The position numbers were made by a program, and so were the translations under genes. Of a DNA stretch of 64,000 bases, positions 35,413-44,656 are shown piece after piece; positions within the stretch are counted from its first letter, which is position 1, and each line of letters begins with the position of its first letter. Location: the NCBI GenBank assembly GCA_030692515.1, contig JAUXZS010000020.1, forward strand, positions 248,001-312,000, read 5' to 3'. This DNA is from Bacteroidota bacterium. GTDB lineage: Bacteria > Bacteroidota > Bacteroidia > B-17B0 > Aurantibacillaceae. The notes below the pieces were generated by a model. It saw only the letters and a list, made by a program, of their open reading frames with translations, was not told where the DNA came from and searched no databases.

Positions 35413-37185
35413 TTATTCTACAAGCATTTCAAAAGGTAAGCGTGCTTGAATTCCTTTTACATTAACTAACTTTTGAAGTTGTTTAAAATATGTAAAAGAA
35501 ACACCCAAATTTCTTTTAACGAAGCGTGATTCCAACTCTAATTCTTTTTTATTTAAAAAGGCGTCAAAAGGACTTTTTTGTTTAGGTAATTCAATAAGTT
35601 TATATTCAGTTAGATTAGCTTTTTTTGCAGCATAAGCTAAAGCAGCATCCATTCCGCCTATCTCATCAACTAAATTAATCTTTAAAGCATCTTTACCAGT
35701 CCAAACCCTACCTTGGCCAATACTATCAACATCAGCTTGGCTCATTTTACGTCCTTCTGCTACGCGCTTGGTAAATACATCATACACTTTTTCTACGCCA
35801 CTTTGAATATAACTATATTCCGACGCAGAAACAGAGCGTAAGGCTCCACCCACATCACTGTGTAAATTTGTATTTACAGTATCAATCGTAATTCCTAATT
35901 TTTGATCTAAAGCTTTTTGAATATTAGGTATTATTCCAAAAACGCCAATAGACCCGGTAATTGTGTTTGCTTGAGCAAAAATTCTATCTGCACCGCAACT
36001 TATATAATATCCACCGCTTGCAGCTAAATTACCCATACTAACAATTACAGGTTTTATTTTTTTTGCCAACATAATTTCTCTCCATATAACATCGCTTGCT
36101 AAAGCGCTGCCACCTGGCGAATTAACACGTAAAACAATTGCTTTAATTTTATCATCCAATCTAGCAGCCTTAATTGTTTTTGTTAAAGCATCACTGCCAA
36201 TTTCATCATCTCCACCATGTCCACTCGAAATACTCCCAGATGCATATATAACTGCAATTCTTTTCGAGTCTAAGCCTTTAACTTTTTTATCTTTTGGCTC
36301 ATATTTATCAAAATCAACTAAATTTATTTTATCCTTATCAGTAATACCTATTTTCTTTTTTAATTCTAAAATAACTTCATCTTCATATAGAGCATTATCA
36401 ATAAGCGTTCCTATAGCGTCTTCAGGGAAACGAATCGCTAAAGTATTTGCCATTTTATTAAGCTCTTCAATAGAAATTTTTCTTTCATCAGAAACAGAAG
36501 TTAAAATAGTTGACCAAATACTATTTAAAAAAGTTTCAGATTGCAGCCTATTTGAGGCGCTCATTTTATCTAATAAAAATGGCTCAACTGCACTTTTAAA
36601 TCTGCCGTGTCTAAACACTTGTACTTCAACACCTAGTTTTTCGAAGGCATTTTTAAAAAACATTAAACTCATACTTAATCCTTTCCAATCTAAACTACCT
36701 TGAGGATTTAAAAAAATCTTATTAGCAACAGAGGCCAAATAATATTCTTTTTGTCCATAATATTCACCATAACAATAAATAAATTTTCCTGATTTTTTAA
36801 AATCCGTTAAGGCATTTCGCAATTCCTCTATTGTTGCAAAACCCGCTTCTAAACTTTTAGAATAAATATAAATTCCCTTTACTCTATCATCTGTTTTAGC
36901 TTTTGCTATTTTATTTAAAAGAGTATTTAAACCATGGCCATCTTGGTCTCCGAAAGGACCAAAATCTCCAAGATCTTTAAAAGGGTTATCTTTTTCTCTG
37001 TCAATAATTTGTCCGTCTAAAACCAATTTTAAAACAGAATTTGTTTTAGATATACCTTCGTCATCCTTTTTGTCACCAGCATCTATGCTAGATTTAATAA
37101 TACCAACAATTATTACAATAGATAATATAGTTGCTATAATTATCCCTAAAATTGAACCGAAAAATGCGCCAAAAAACTGTTTCAT
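35413..37185 (-). CDS. sppA: Signal peptide peptidase SppA, 67-kDa type
   Basis: The 590-aa protein has an N-terminal membrane anchor (about 5-30) and two tandem ClpP-like domains, as in E. coli SppA (618 aa). The first domain carries the lysine-containing segment (FRHGRFKSAVEPF, near residue 200). The second carries the nucleophile serine in MGNLAASGGYYIS near 395, preceded by RVNSPGGSALAS. It degrades cleaved signal peptides in the membrane. It lies upstream of the multi-GAF phosphatase gene on the same strand with a gap of 97 bases, and it is divergent from the folK fusion gene. Confidence 0.94.
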   Translation of the reverse strand: MKQFFGAFFGSILGIIIATILSIVIIVGIIKSSIDAGDKKDDEGISKTNSVLKLVLDGQIIDREKDNPFKDLGDFGPFGDQDGHGLNTLLNKIAKAKTDDRVKGIYIYSKSLEAGFATIEELRNALTDFKKSGKFIYCYGEYYGQKEYYLASVANKIFLNPQGSLDWKGLSMSLMFFKNAFEKLGVEVQVFRHGRFKSAVEPFLLDKMSASNRLQSETFLNSIWSTILTSVSDERKISIEELNKMANTLAIRFPEDAIGTLIDNALYEDEVILELKKKIGITDKDKINLVDFDKYEPKDKKVKGLDSKRIAVIYASGSISSGHGGDDEIGSDALTKTIKAARLDDKIKAIVLRVNSPGGSALASDVIWREIMLAKKIKPVIVSMGNLAASGGYYISCGADRIFAQANTITGSIGVFGIIPNIQKALDQKLGITIDTVNTNLHSDVGGALRSVSASEYSYIQSGVEKVYDVFTKRVAEGRKMSQADVDSIGQGRVWTGKDALKINLVDEIGGMDAALAYAAKKANLTEYKLIELPKQKSPFDAFLNKKELELESRFVKRNLGVSFTYFKQLQKLVNVKGIQARLPFEMLVE

Positions 37186-37193
37186 TATATGTA

Positions 37194-37201
37194 TATATTT
37201 G
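37194..37201 (+). promoter_or_regulatory. -7 element (TATATTTG) for the folK fusion gene
   Basis: This exact TAnnTTTG match is 50 bases upstream of the ATG at 37252 and is followed directly by TATTTTAT, so it also fits TTTGTAnnTTTA. Confidence 0.45.
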
Positions 37202-37251
37202 TATTTTATAATGAAGTTAGGTAATAAACAATTTTAGATTGAAATAATATT

Positions 37252-38349
37252 ATGAATGTGGCTTTTTTGTGTTTGGGCGGAAATATTGGTAACCGGATAG
37301 AAAATATTAGCGCAAGTAAGAGGGAAATTGAACGATTAATTGGAGCAATTGAATCAGAATCTAGCATCTATGAAACTCAGGCCTGGGGCAGCGACTCTCA
37401 AAACAATTATTTAAACCAAGTTATAAAAATAACCACAAAACTAAATGCTAAAACAGTTTTAAAAACATTGTTGAAAATAGAAAAAAAATTAGGAAGAAAA
37501 AGAAGTGCTATAAAAAATAATGACAGAACAATTGATTTAGATATTTTATTATTTAATAATGAAATAATTAATGAACCAACTATTGAAATACCCCACCCTA
37601 GAATGCACAAACGTAAGTTTGTTTTAAAACCATTAAGCGAAATTGCATCAAGCATAAAGCATCCTGTTTTAAAAAAAACAATTTCTGATTTGTATAAAAA
37701 TAACAAAGACAAATTAGAAGTTAAATTATATAAACAGGAAAAAGTAAAAACACTTAAATATATTTGCATTGAAGGTAATATTGGTTCTGGAAAAACCACT
37801 TTGGCAAAGGCCTTAGCATCAAAATTAAATGCAACATTTTTACCGGAGGAATTCGAAAACAACCCATTCTTACCTTTGTTTTACGAAAATCAAGAATTAT
37901 TTGCATTTCCACTTGAATACAGCTTTTTGATAGACAGATTCAGGCAAATAGAACAAACTTTAAAAAATGAGAAAAAATTAATTGTAAGCGATTATAGTTT
38001 ATACAAGTGTTTATGGTTTGCAGAAATAAATTTATCTAAATCAGACTTCCAGCTATTTAAGAAACAATTTAAAATTATTTTGGATCAATTACCAAAGCCT
38101 GATTTAATTATTCACTTAACAACTACAACTAAAAACTTAAAACAAAATATAATTAAGCGCAATAGAAAATACGAGAAAAATATTGCAGAAGAGTATTTAA
38201 TAGCCCTAAATAACCAATATCATAAAGGCTTAAAGAAAATAAAAAATGTAAAAAAATTAAATTTGGTTATTACGAACTACAATGATAAGCTAGAATCATC
38301 GTCTATACTGGCAACTAATAACTTTATCAAAGAAAATTTTGGCAAATAA
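37252..38349 (+). CDS. folK: Fused HPPK (FolK) and deoxynucleoside kinase
   Basis: The 365-aa protein joins two enzymes. Residues 1-155 are 6-hydroxymethyl-7,8-dihydropterin pyrophosphokinase of folate synthesis, with CLGGNIGNR, the GPxK-like basic region and the signature RTIDLDILLF (92-101). Residues 165-365 are a P-loop deoxynucleoside kinase of the dCK/dGK type, with GNIGSGKTT (175-183), an LPEEFENNPFL substrate loop and a YSLYKCLWFAE segment replacing the usual DRS motif. The C-terminal lid holds IIKRNRKYEKNI. It would pyrophosphorylate the pterin and salvage deoxynucleosides. There is no stop or frameshift between the halves. Confidence 0.9.
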   Translation: MNVAFLCLGGNIGNRIENISASKREIERLIGAIESESSIYETQAWGSDSQNNYLNQVIKITTKLNAKTVLKTLLKIEKKLGRKRSAIKNNDRTIDLDILLFNNEIINEPTIEIPHPRMHKRKFVLKPLSEIASSIKHPVLKKTISDLYKNNKDKLEVKLYKQEKVKTLKYICIEGNIGSGKTTLAKALASKLNATFLPEEFENNPFLPLFYENQELFAFPLEYSFLIDRFRQIEQTLKNEKKLIVSDYSLYKCLWFAEINLSKSDFQLFKKQFKIILDQLPKPDLIIHLTTTTKNLKQNIIKRNRKYEKNIAEEYLIALNNQYHKGLKKIKNVKKLNLVITNYNDKLESSSILATNNFIKENFGK

Positions 38350-38361
38350 TTCCAAAAAAAT

Positions 38362-38369
38362 TACATTTA
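38362..38369 (+). promoter_or_regulatory. Candidate promoter (TACATTTA) for the OmpA-family gene
   Basis: TAnnTTT with final A lies 13 bases before the ATG at 38383. The same octamer occurs before the gene at 46311. It lies close behind the folK fusion gene, so read-through is also possible. Confidence 0.3.
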
Positions 38370-38382
38370 GTTAAAATTTAAA

Positions 38383-40284
38383 ATGAAAAAAAATATCATA
38401 CTACTATTTGTTATTTTTTGCTTTGTTCTATCAAAAGGACAAATTACAATAATTGGCCATAATGAAGTTAATAATTCGCCTCTTTTAAACACAACAATTC
38501 AAGTAAAGCAGGATGGTGTTCTCAAAGAAACTATCAATACAAAATCATCAAACAACTTTACTATTAAACTAAATTTCAATCATAACTACCTTATTTATTT
38601 TATCCATCCAAATTGTCAAACAATGTTTCTTGAAATAAAAGGAGATAACATACCTATAGAAAAACAAGAAATAAACATGGTTCATGAATTAAATATACCT
38701 TTTGTTTTAAAAACAGATGGGGATATAGATACAAGCGCTTTTAAAAAGGCATTCTGCAAAATAATATTTGACGGTAATTCTAAAATGATTGCTGATATTG
38801 AATACAATAAACAATTTAATAAAACCATTTTAAAAAAGACACCAACCATAGATGACAAAAAAGAAAATAATGTTATAGAAGAATTACCTGTTATACTTTC
38901 TGGTCAAATAAGCTTAAATAAAAACACAAAATTGCCAATTTCTAACCAGATTGTTACCTTATTTGATAAAAATGGAAAAGTAATAAAATCAACTTCTACA
39001 AACAGATTTGGAGCTTTTACTTTTACAGAAATTAAAACTTCAGAAGTTTATAAACTTAAAATTAATGCTAAAGATGCGGAATCCTCAACAGCTAAATTCT
39101 CTTTATTTAACTCCGACAAAATACTGATTACTGAGTCGAAACCTGCGAATGGGTTTTGTGAATGGATTCTTAAACCGGCCGAAATAAAAAACCTCATTAA
39201 TAATTTATATACATCAAATATCGGAGGTAAATTGGTTTTATCTTCGGCCCAGCAAAAAAAATTCTTTGCAAATAAAACTATTTATTTATGCAATAAGTAC
39301 AATACAATCATTCAAAAAACAACTACAAATATTTTAGGAGCCTTTGTTTTTGAAGGAATAAAACCAGATAATTCTTTTTTTTTAGGTGTTGATATAAAAG
39401 AAGTTGGTGCAGGAGAAAAACTAGATTTATTAAACAAAGACGATAATTATGTGAAGTTTTTTGACACAATTGCAGGGAATAGAAGATCATTAAAAATAAA
39501 TTCAAATTATAACGAATTGTTTAATTCTATTTCTATTAGTGAAGATGAAATGAAAATGAACTTAAACGCAAAAGTTTATGGCGACCAAGCCACAAAGCCT
39601 CTTGGTAGGCTAAAAATTATTTTATTAAATGAAAATTATGTTGTTATTGATAGTGTGTTAACTGATGACTTTGGCGCTTTTAAATTTAAGTATTTGCCGT
39701 TTTTAAAGCGTTTTTATTTGAGCGCAAACAATTCTGATAATGTTTTGGATGCTTTTAAAAATATTTTAATTTACTCTTTAGATGATAAATTAATTAAAAT
39801 TATCACAAACGAAAAAGGAAAACGTTTCATTTATAAGCCGATTGATGCCGAAATAAATAAAATTAAAGATATAGAGTTAGAAGACCCTTGGTTGGAATTA
39901 TTAACCGATAAAAATCCTAAACCACGCAACAATACAATTATTGAAAATATTTTATTTGAAACAAACAAAACTGATTTATTGCCACAAGCAAAAGAAGTAC
40001 TTAATAAAGTGATTTTAGTTTTAAACACCAATAAAACTATTAAAATAGAAATTAGTGCGCATACCGATAGTAAGGGAACTGATTCAGACAACCTTAAACT
40101 TAGTCAGCTACGCGCCAAAACTGCCTTAAATTATATTACTGCTGCCGGAATTGATGCCGAAAGAATTATTTCAATAGGCTATGGCGAAGAAAAATTACTA
40201 AATAAATGCGTTGGCTATACTCCATGTAGTGAAATTGAACACGCACAAAATAGACGAATAGAATTTAAAATATTAGAAAATTAA
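38383..40284 (+). CDS. OmpA-family protein with three internal carrier-like repeats
   Basis: The 633-aa product has a signal peptide (about 1-20). Three copies of a 75-90 residue beta-rich unit of the carboxypeptidase-regulatory-like type follow, marked by the motifs NRFGAFTF (about 208), NILGAFVF (about 314) and DDFGAFKF (about 427). The last 115 residues form an OmpA C-terminal domain (ILFETNKTDLLPQA, then ISAHTDSKGTD, NLKLSQLRA and AQNRRIEFKI) that binds peptidoglycan. It is likely an envelope anchor linking peptidoglycan to the outer membrane or to type IX/gliding components; gldC follows after 12 bases. The specific role is unproven. Confidence 0.88.
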   Translation: MKKNIILLFVIFCFVLSKGQITIIGHNEVNNSPLLNTTIQVKQDGVLKETINTKSSNNFTIKLNFNHNYLIYFIHPNCQTMFLEIKGDNIPIEKQEINMVHELNIPFVLKTDGDIDTSAFKKAFCKIIFDGNSKMIADIEYNKQFNKTILKKTPTIDDKKENNVIEELPVILSGQISLNKNTKLPISNQIVTLFDKNGKVIKSTSTNRFGAFTFTEIKTSEVYKLKINAKDAESSTAKFSLFNSDKILITESKPANGFCEWILKPAEIKNLINNLYTSNIGGKLVLSSAQQKKFFANKTIYLCNKYNTIIQKTTTNILGAFVFEGIKPDNSFFLGVDIKEVGAGEKLDLLNKDDNYVKFFDTIAGNRRSLKINSNYNELFNSISISEDEMKMNLNAKVYGDQATKPLGRLKIILLNENYVVIDSVLTDDFGAFKFKYLPFLKRFYLSANNSDNVLDAFKNILIYSLDDKLIKIITNEKGKRFIYKPIDAEINKIKDIELEDPWLELLTDKNPKPRNNTIIENILFETNKTDLLPQAKEVLNKVILVLNTNKTIKIEISAHTDSKGTDSDNLKLSQLRAKTALNYITAAGIDAERIISIGYGEEKLLNKCVGYTPCSEIEHAQNRRIEFKILEN

Positions 40285-40296
40285 TTAGTATAAAAA

Positions 40297-40620
40297 ATGA
40301 AAACCTCCGAAATAAAATTTAAAGTTACTGTTGACGAAAATAATTTACCCCTAAGTATAGAATGGGACGCTCCGGATTCAGGAGAAAAAAGTAAATGCAA
40401 AAGTGTTATGATAGCTCTTTGGGATGAGAAAGAAAATAATACGTTAAGAATAGACCTATGGACAAAAGATATGATGGTAGACGAAATGAAAAAATTTTAT
40501 CATCAAAATATTATGACTTTAACTGACACCTATTTGCGCGCTACTGGCGATACAAAAACTGCAGATAACGTTAAGACTATTTTTAACGAAATAGGAAAAG
40601 ACATTGGGGTTTTGAAATAG
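40297..40620 (+). CDS. gldC: Gliding motility protein GldC
   Basis: This 107-aa protein matches GldC over its whole length, with the characteristic EIKFKVTVDENNLPLSIEWDA opening in two parts and a central SVMIALWDEKENNTLRIDLWTKDM region. GldC is a small soluble protein required, with GldB, for Flavobacterium gliding, although many non-gliding Bacteroidota keep it. gldB is not in the window. It lies 12 bases after the OmpA-family gene and probably shares its transcript. It converges with rsmD. Confidence 0.93.
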   Translation: MKTSEIKFKVTVDENNLPLSIEWDAPDSGEKSKCKSVMIALWDEKENNTLRIDLWTKDMMVDEMKKFYHQNIMTLTDTYLRATGDTKTADNVKTIFNEIGKDIGVLK

Positions 40621-40630
40621 TAGTAAGAAA

Positions 40631-41164
40631 TTATTTGTTCGCAAAAAAACTAAAGTTAACATTGCCATAACTTCTTTTTTGCACAAAATTGCTTAGTGCT
40701 TCTAAATTAGTTCTTGGTCCGTGTTCTATTATCAACCAACCATTTGGATTTAGTAATTGTTTATCAAACACTAATTGATGAATGGTTGGGATGTTTTCTA
40801 ATTCATACGGTGGGTCCGCAAAAATCAAATCAAATTTTTGATTGCAATGCTTTAAAAAATCAAACACATCACTTTTAACAGCGTCAATATTAAATTTTAA
40901 TTCTTTACTAGTTGCTCTTAAAAAACCAACACATTTAAAATTTCCATCTACACTTAAAATATCAGTACTTCCTCTTGAGGCAAATTCTAATGAAATATGG
41001 CCTGTACCGCTAAATAAATCTAAAACTTTGGTTTCGTCGTAATTTATCTTATTATTTAAAATATTAAATAAACCCTCTTTAGCAAAATCTGTAGTTGGCC
41101 TAACGGGCAAACCTTTAGGAACTTTAATAACTCTTCCCTGATGAGTTCCGTTTATTATACGCAC
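40631..41164 (-). CDS. rsmD: 16S rRNA guanine-966 N2-methyltransferase RsmD
   Basis: The 177-aa protein is a class I SAM methyltransferase. It shows RIINGTHQGR at the start, the family motif RPTTDFAKEGLFNIL, the SAM-binding VLDLFSGTGHISLEFASRG and the catalytic DPPY (LIFADPPYEL). It methylates G966 of 16S rRNA. Its start overlaps the end of the upstream DUF3822 gene by 10 bases, a conserved Bacteroidota arrangement, so they are translationally coupled. Confidence 0.95.
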   Translation of the reverse strand: MRIINGTHQGRVIKVPKGLPVRPTTDFAKEGLFNILNNKINYDETKVLDLFSGTGHISLEFASRGSTDILSVDGNFKCVGFLRATSKELKFNIDAVKSDVFDFLKHCNQKFDLIFADPPYELENIPTIHQLVFDKQLLNPNGWLIIEHGPRTNLEALSNFVQKRSYGNVNFSFFANK

Positions 41165-42012
41165 AAATGTTGATTTAAAACTGTAAAATAATGGTGTAAT
41201 GGCAATTTTGAAAGTTCGCCCTCTAATTTTATTTTAGAATCATGAATTCCAAAATTTACATGCTTAATATATTTTTTAATACTTAAAACCAAAGCATCGT
41301 TAGTTTGAACCTGACCACATATAAAAAGTTTAACCTGAAGCGGATTTAAATTAAACTGCTCCATCATGAAGAGCAAATAATATAAAACATCCTCATTATT
41401 CTCATAACTAAAAGTGTTGTAAAAAAGCAAGTCGCTTTTATCCTTTGCCATTATTTCTAACAAACCATCGTTTAGAGACATAAATAAATTGCTATTTATT
41501 AAAGAATGATTCCCGAAAAACAAATCAATATTTATTGCACCTGAATGTTTAATGATAGCTTGACTAAAAGTTTTTTCTAAATAGTGAATTAAATCTTGCT
41601 CAAATGCATAGCAAAATTTTACATTTTTTATAGAATGAAACAATGGGTTTTTAATTTCCGATAAACCGGTTGAGAATTTTAAAAACTCCTTTAAATCGTT
41701 TTGGTTAGAATAAGATTCGGGCACTATAGCAAATTCCTTATTTGAAATCGAAATTAATATCCTCTCGAATTTTTTTTGGGGGATTTGATAATTATTTAAG
41801 AGCATTTCAATTTTTTCCACTAAAGTTCCAGCACCTAGAATATTTAATAACTCAATATGGCGCAACTCATTAACATTTTTAAAATTAGCGTCGGAAATTG
41901 AATAGATTAAAGAATTATTACTGATAAATAATGACAAAGAATAAGCATCCTTTTCCTTAAAATTGCTTTTATCGGTTAAAATCAGCTTTTCTTTATAATA
42001 TTGGCTCAACAT
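41155..42012 (-). CDS. DUF3822 family protein
   Basis: The 285-aa protein is recognised as DUF3822 from its position directly upstream of rsmD and from its pattern: alternating beta strands and helices with paired SLSLFISNN and SLNDGLLEIMAKD strands, and PLHHYFTVLNQHL near the C-terminus. It may have an actin-like ATPase fold by structural analogy, but no nucleotide-binding motif is firmly visible. There is no signal peptide. Its function is unknown; the coupling to rsmD suggests a link with ribosome or coaD-type housekeeping genes. Confidence 0.8.
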   Translation of the reverse strand: MLSQYYKEKLILTDKSNFKEKDAYSLSLFISNNSLIYSISDANFKNVNELRHIELLNILGAGTLVEKIEMLLNNYQIPQKKFERILISISNKEFAIVPESYSNQNDLKEFLKFSTGLSEIKNPLFHSIKNVKFCYAFEQDLIHYLEKTFSQAIIKHSGAINIDLFFGNHSLINSNLFMSLNDGLLEIMAKDKSDLLFYNTFSYENNEDVLYYLLFMMEQFNLNPLQVKLFICGQVQTNDALVLSIKKYIKHVNFGIHDSKIKLEGELSKLPLHHYFTVLNQHLCV

Positions 42013-42078
42013 TTTAACAAAGCTAAGGTATTCTTAAAAATAAAAAACTTTTTTTTTAAATTCAATTAAACCTTTTTG

Positions 42079-42086
42079 TATCTTTA
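42079..42086 (+). promoter_or_regulatory. Promoter (TATCTTTA, preceded by TTTTG) for the lipoprotein at 42121
   Basis: The site has the extended form TTTTGTAnnTTTA and lies 34 bases before the ATG. The same extended pattern precedes genes at 44657 and 46311. Confidence 0.45.
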
Positions 42087-42120
42087 TTATCCTATCAAGA
42101 CATATAAAAAATAAAGCACC

Positions 42121-43074
42121 ATGAAAACTTCAAAAATTTATTTAGGATTAGCTGTTGGCTTAATTGCCTTTTCCATTACACTTACTTCTTGCCGTAAAAA
42201 AGAAAAAACCGCTGAAGTTGCTCCCGATAATGAACAAACCACTGCTACTGATAATAATTTAGCGGAAAGCATTTCAAATGATATCGTCGCAATGGGCAGT
42301 CAGGTTTGCGAAACAGGAACCTTAACAACTTTTAAAACAAATTCAAATTTTGGCGGAAATGACCTTTCATTTTTACCAGTTTGTGCTATTGTAACATCAA
42401 GTCCTTCTATAAAAACTTATACAGTAGATTTTGGAACAACAGGTTGTGTTGGAACAGATGGGCGCACACGTACCGGTAAATTGGTTTTCAATTTTTCCGC
42501 TTCAACTCCTACTGCAACCTATTATCGTAATCCGGGTTTTAGCATGAGTATTACAAGTGCAAACTACGTTGTTGATGGGAATCAAATTAACATAATTAAC
42601 AAAACTGTTAAAAACACCACACCTGCTACAATTACTCCCGCCGCATATCCTGGAATTAACTTAACTTGGTCGGTAAGTGCAAATGTTTCTATTGTAAAGG
42701 CAAGTAATGCAGGAACAGTATCATGGACATGTAACCGTACTAAAGAGTTAATAAATACCAACGAAAACACACTTTGTTACAATGGTCAAGCCTACCCAAT
42801 TAATTGGACAAAAGCAAAAATAAAAATTAATGGCACAGCTACCGGTACCAATGCAAAAGGAGAAAGTTATAACGCTTTAGCTAAGGATTTAGTGAGAGAC
42901 TTTAATTGTGCACCCGATATTACAAAACCACACCGTCATCCATTTATTAGTGGTAAAATTGAATACACACCAGGAACTCGCCCTACTCGTTTCATAGATT
43001 TTGGAAATGGTGCTTGTGATTTTTCAGGAACTATTACAATTAACGGACAATCATTTGTATTTACTTTGCAATAA
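42121..43074 (+). CDS. Predicted lipoprotein, beta-rich, unknown
   Basis: The 317-aa product has a lipoprotein signal peptide with lipobox LTSC near residue 24, followed by an acidic, threonine-rich linker (to about 50). The body is dominated by beta strands and holds pairs of cysteines (for example VCETGTL, VCAIVT, TTGCVG). Two segments resemble each other: VDFGTTGCVG...RTRTGKLVF near 105 and IDFGNGACDFSGTITI near 300, which suggests an internal repeat of about 190 residues. I do not recognise a named family. It is likely anchored in the outer membrane. A terminator hairpin follows. Confidence 0.75.
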   Translation: MKTSKIYLGLAVGLIAFSITLTSCRKKEKTAEVAPDNEQTTATDNNLAESISNDIVAMGSQVCETGTLTTFKTNSNFGGNDLSFLPVCAIVTSSPSIKTYTVDFGTTGCVGTDGRTRTGKLVFNFSASTPTATYYRNPGFSMSITSANYVVDGNQINIINKTVKNTTPATITPAAYPGINLTWSVSANVSIVKASNAGTVSWTCNRTKELINTNENTLCYNGQAYPINWTKAKIKINGTATGTNAKGESYNALAKDLVRDFNCAPDITKPHRHPFISGKIEYTPGTRPTRFIDFGNGACDFSGTITINGQSFVFTLQ

Positions 43075-43093
43075 CAAAACTTACAAAATTTCT

Positions 43094-43120
43094 AAAGCCA
43101 TCCTAATTAGGGTGGCTTTT
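43094..43120 (+). terminator. Terminator after the lipoprotein gene
   Basis: The stem AAAGCCATCCT pairs with GGGTGGCTTT, with one G-U pair, around a short AATT-type loop and is followed by six T. It lies 20 bases after the stop codon of the lipoprotein gene. Confidence 0.8.
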
Positions 43121-43139
43121 TTATTTACATTTATACTTA

Positions 43140-44579
43140 ATGTCCCCAATTAATTCATCACACGATTTTGAAAAAACAGTTGCCGCTTATTTGCCATTTG
43201 CCGCAAACAGTGATCAAAAAATTGCTATCAAAAAAATTTCAGACTTTATTTTTAATACAGATGAACGAAGTGTTTTTATTTTAAAGGGGTATGCTGGAAC
43301 TGGTAAAACAAACTTAATTTCGGCATTTACTAAAGCATTGCCAATTATAAAATGGCGTAGCGTTTTATTAGCGCCTACCGGCAGAGCAGCTAAGGTACTT
43401 GGAATGTATTCGCAAAAACTAGCGCAAACAATTCATAAAAAAATTTTTAGAAAAGAAATTGGAGCTAATGGCGCATTTTACTTTTCGCTTGCAGAAAACT
43501 TACATACAAATACTTTGTTTATTGTAGATGAAGCATCGATGATTAGTGCCGATTCTAATAGTGAAAATCTGCTAAATAGTATACTAGAAAATTTATTTGA
43601 ATACGTTTATAGTGGGCAAAATTGTAAATTAATTTTAATTGGAGACACGGCGCAACTTCCACCAATTGGTAGTAATGAAAGCCCTGCTTTAAATGAAAAT
43701 TATTTAAAAACAGCTTTTCATTTAAATATAAATTATTTCGAATTAAAAGAGGTGGCGAGGCAACGTTTAGAGAGTGGTATTTTGCTAAACGCAACTAACA
43801 TTCGAAATACTATTGGCATTCAAAAATTTGAATTTCCAAAATTAATCTGTTCAGCAGATGTTATAAATATACCGGGCGACGAACTGGAAGATTGTATTAA
43901 CTCCGCAATTTCAAAATATGGCGAAGAAAATGTTGTAATAATAACCCGAAGTAATAAGCGCGCTAATTTATTCAATCAAAGTTTTCGTAATCGTATTAAA
44001 TTATATGAAGAAGATATTTGTGCGGGCGATAAAATAATGATAGTAAAAAACAACTATTATTGGTTGCCTGAAAATAACGGCGAAGCCGGTTTTATTGCTA
44101 ATGGCGACATGGCCGAAATAACAAGATTAATTAATCGAGAAACTATTTATGGTTTTAATTTTTGTGAATGTCAAATTCGATTTATTGATTATCCGAATTT
44201 ACCAGAGCAGCAGGTAAAAATAATAACCAATAGTCTTTTTTCAGATAACCCCGCACTCAGCCAAGAAGAACAAAAACATTTATATGAAGCTGTTTTAGCA
44301 GACGTAAGCAACGAACCAATAAAGGGAATTCGAATGGCGTATTTAAAAAATAGCCCATATTATAATGCACTACAAGTAAAATTTAGTTATGCTATAACTT
44401 GTCATAAATCACAAGGTGGTCAATGGCCAATTGTTTTTATTGATCAGGGCTATTTGAAGGAAGAAAATATGGATGAGAATTTTCTTCGTTGGCTTTATAC
44501 TGCAATTACAAGAGCAACTGAAAAAACATATTTAGTCAATTTTAACGCTCTGTTAATTAACGAGTTAACAATAACATGA
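43140..44579 (+). CDS. RecD2/Dda-like superfamily 1 DNA helicase
   Basis: The 479-aa product is an SF1B helicase. It shows Walker A in LKGYAGTGKTNL (near 56), Walker B in IVDEASMIS (near 130), motif III in LIGDTAQLPPIG (near 173), and C-terminal motifs V and VI in TCHKSQGGQWPIVFID and WLYTAITRATEKTYLV. The lack of a long N-terminal domain and its length favour a compact RecD2/Dda-type enzyme that unwinds DNA 5'-3', perhaps in repair. In Bacteroidota this protein often annotates as an AAA-family ATPase. A tracrRNA or phage role is not suggested by the neighbours. It is preceded by the terminator of the lipoprotein gene and stands alone. Confidence 0.9.
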   Translation: MSPINSSHDFEKTVAAYLPFAANSDQKIAIKKISDFIFNTDERSVFILKGYAGTGKTNLISAFTKALPIIKWRSVLLAPTGRAAKVLGMYSQKLAQTIHKKIFRKEIGANGAFYFSLAENLHTNTLFIVDEASMISADSNSENLLNSILENLFEYVYSGQNCKLILIGDTAQLPPIGSNESPALNENYLKTAFHLNINYFELKEVARQRLESGILLNATNIRNTIGIQKFEFPKLICSADVINIPGDELEDCINSAISKYGEENVVIITRSNKRANLFNQSFRNRIKLYEEDICAGDKIMIVKNNYYWLPENNGEAGFIANGDMAEITRLINRETIYGFNFCECQIRFIDYPNLPEQQVKIITNSLFSDNPALSQEEQKHLYEAVLADVSNEPIKGIRMAYLKNSPYYNALQVKFSYAITCHKSQGGQWPIVFIDQGYLKEENMDENFLRWLYTAITRATEKTYLVNFNALLINELTIT

Positions 44580-44633
44580 TGGTAAAGATTTAATAATATA
44601 ATAGAAACCACTATAATTTTAGCTTTTTTTTTG

Positions 44634-44641
44634 TATTTTTA
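44634..44641 (+). promoter_or_regulatory. Promoter (TATTTTTA, preceded by TTTG) for the barrel protein at 44657
   Basis: The extended motif TTTGTAnnTTTA lies 15 bases before the ATG, implying a short leader. Confidence 0.45.
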
Positions 44642-44656
44642 TTGAGTTAAAATTTA

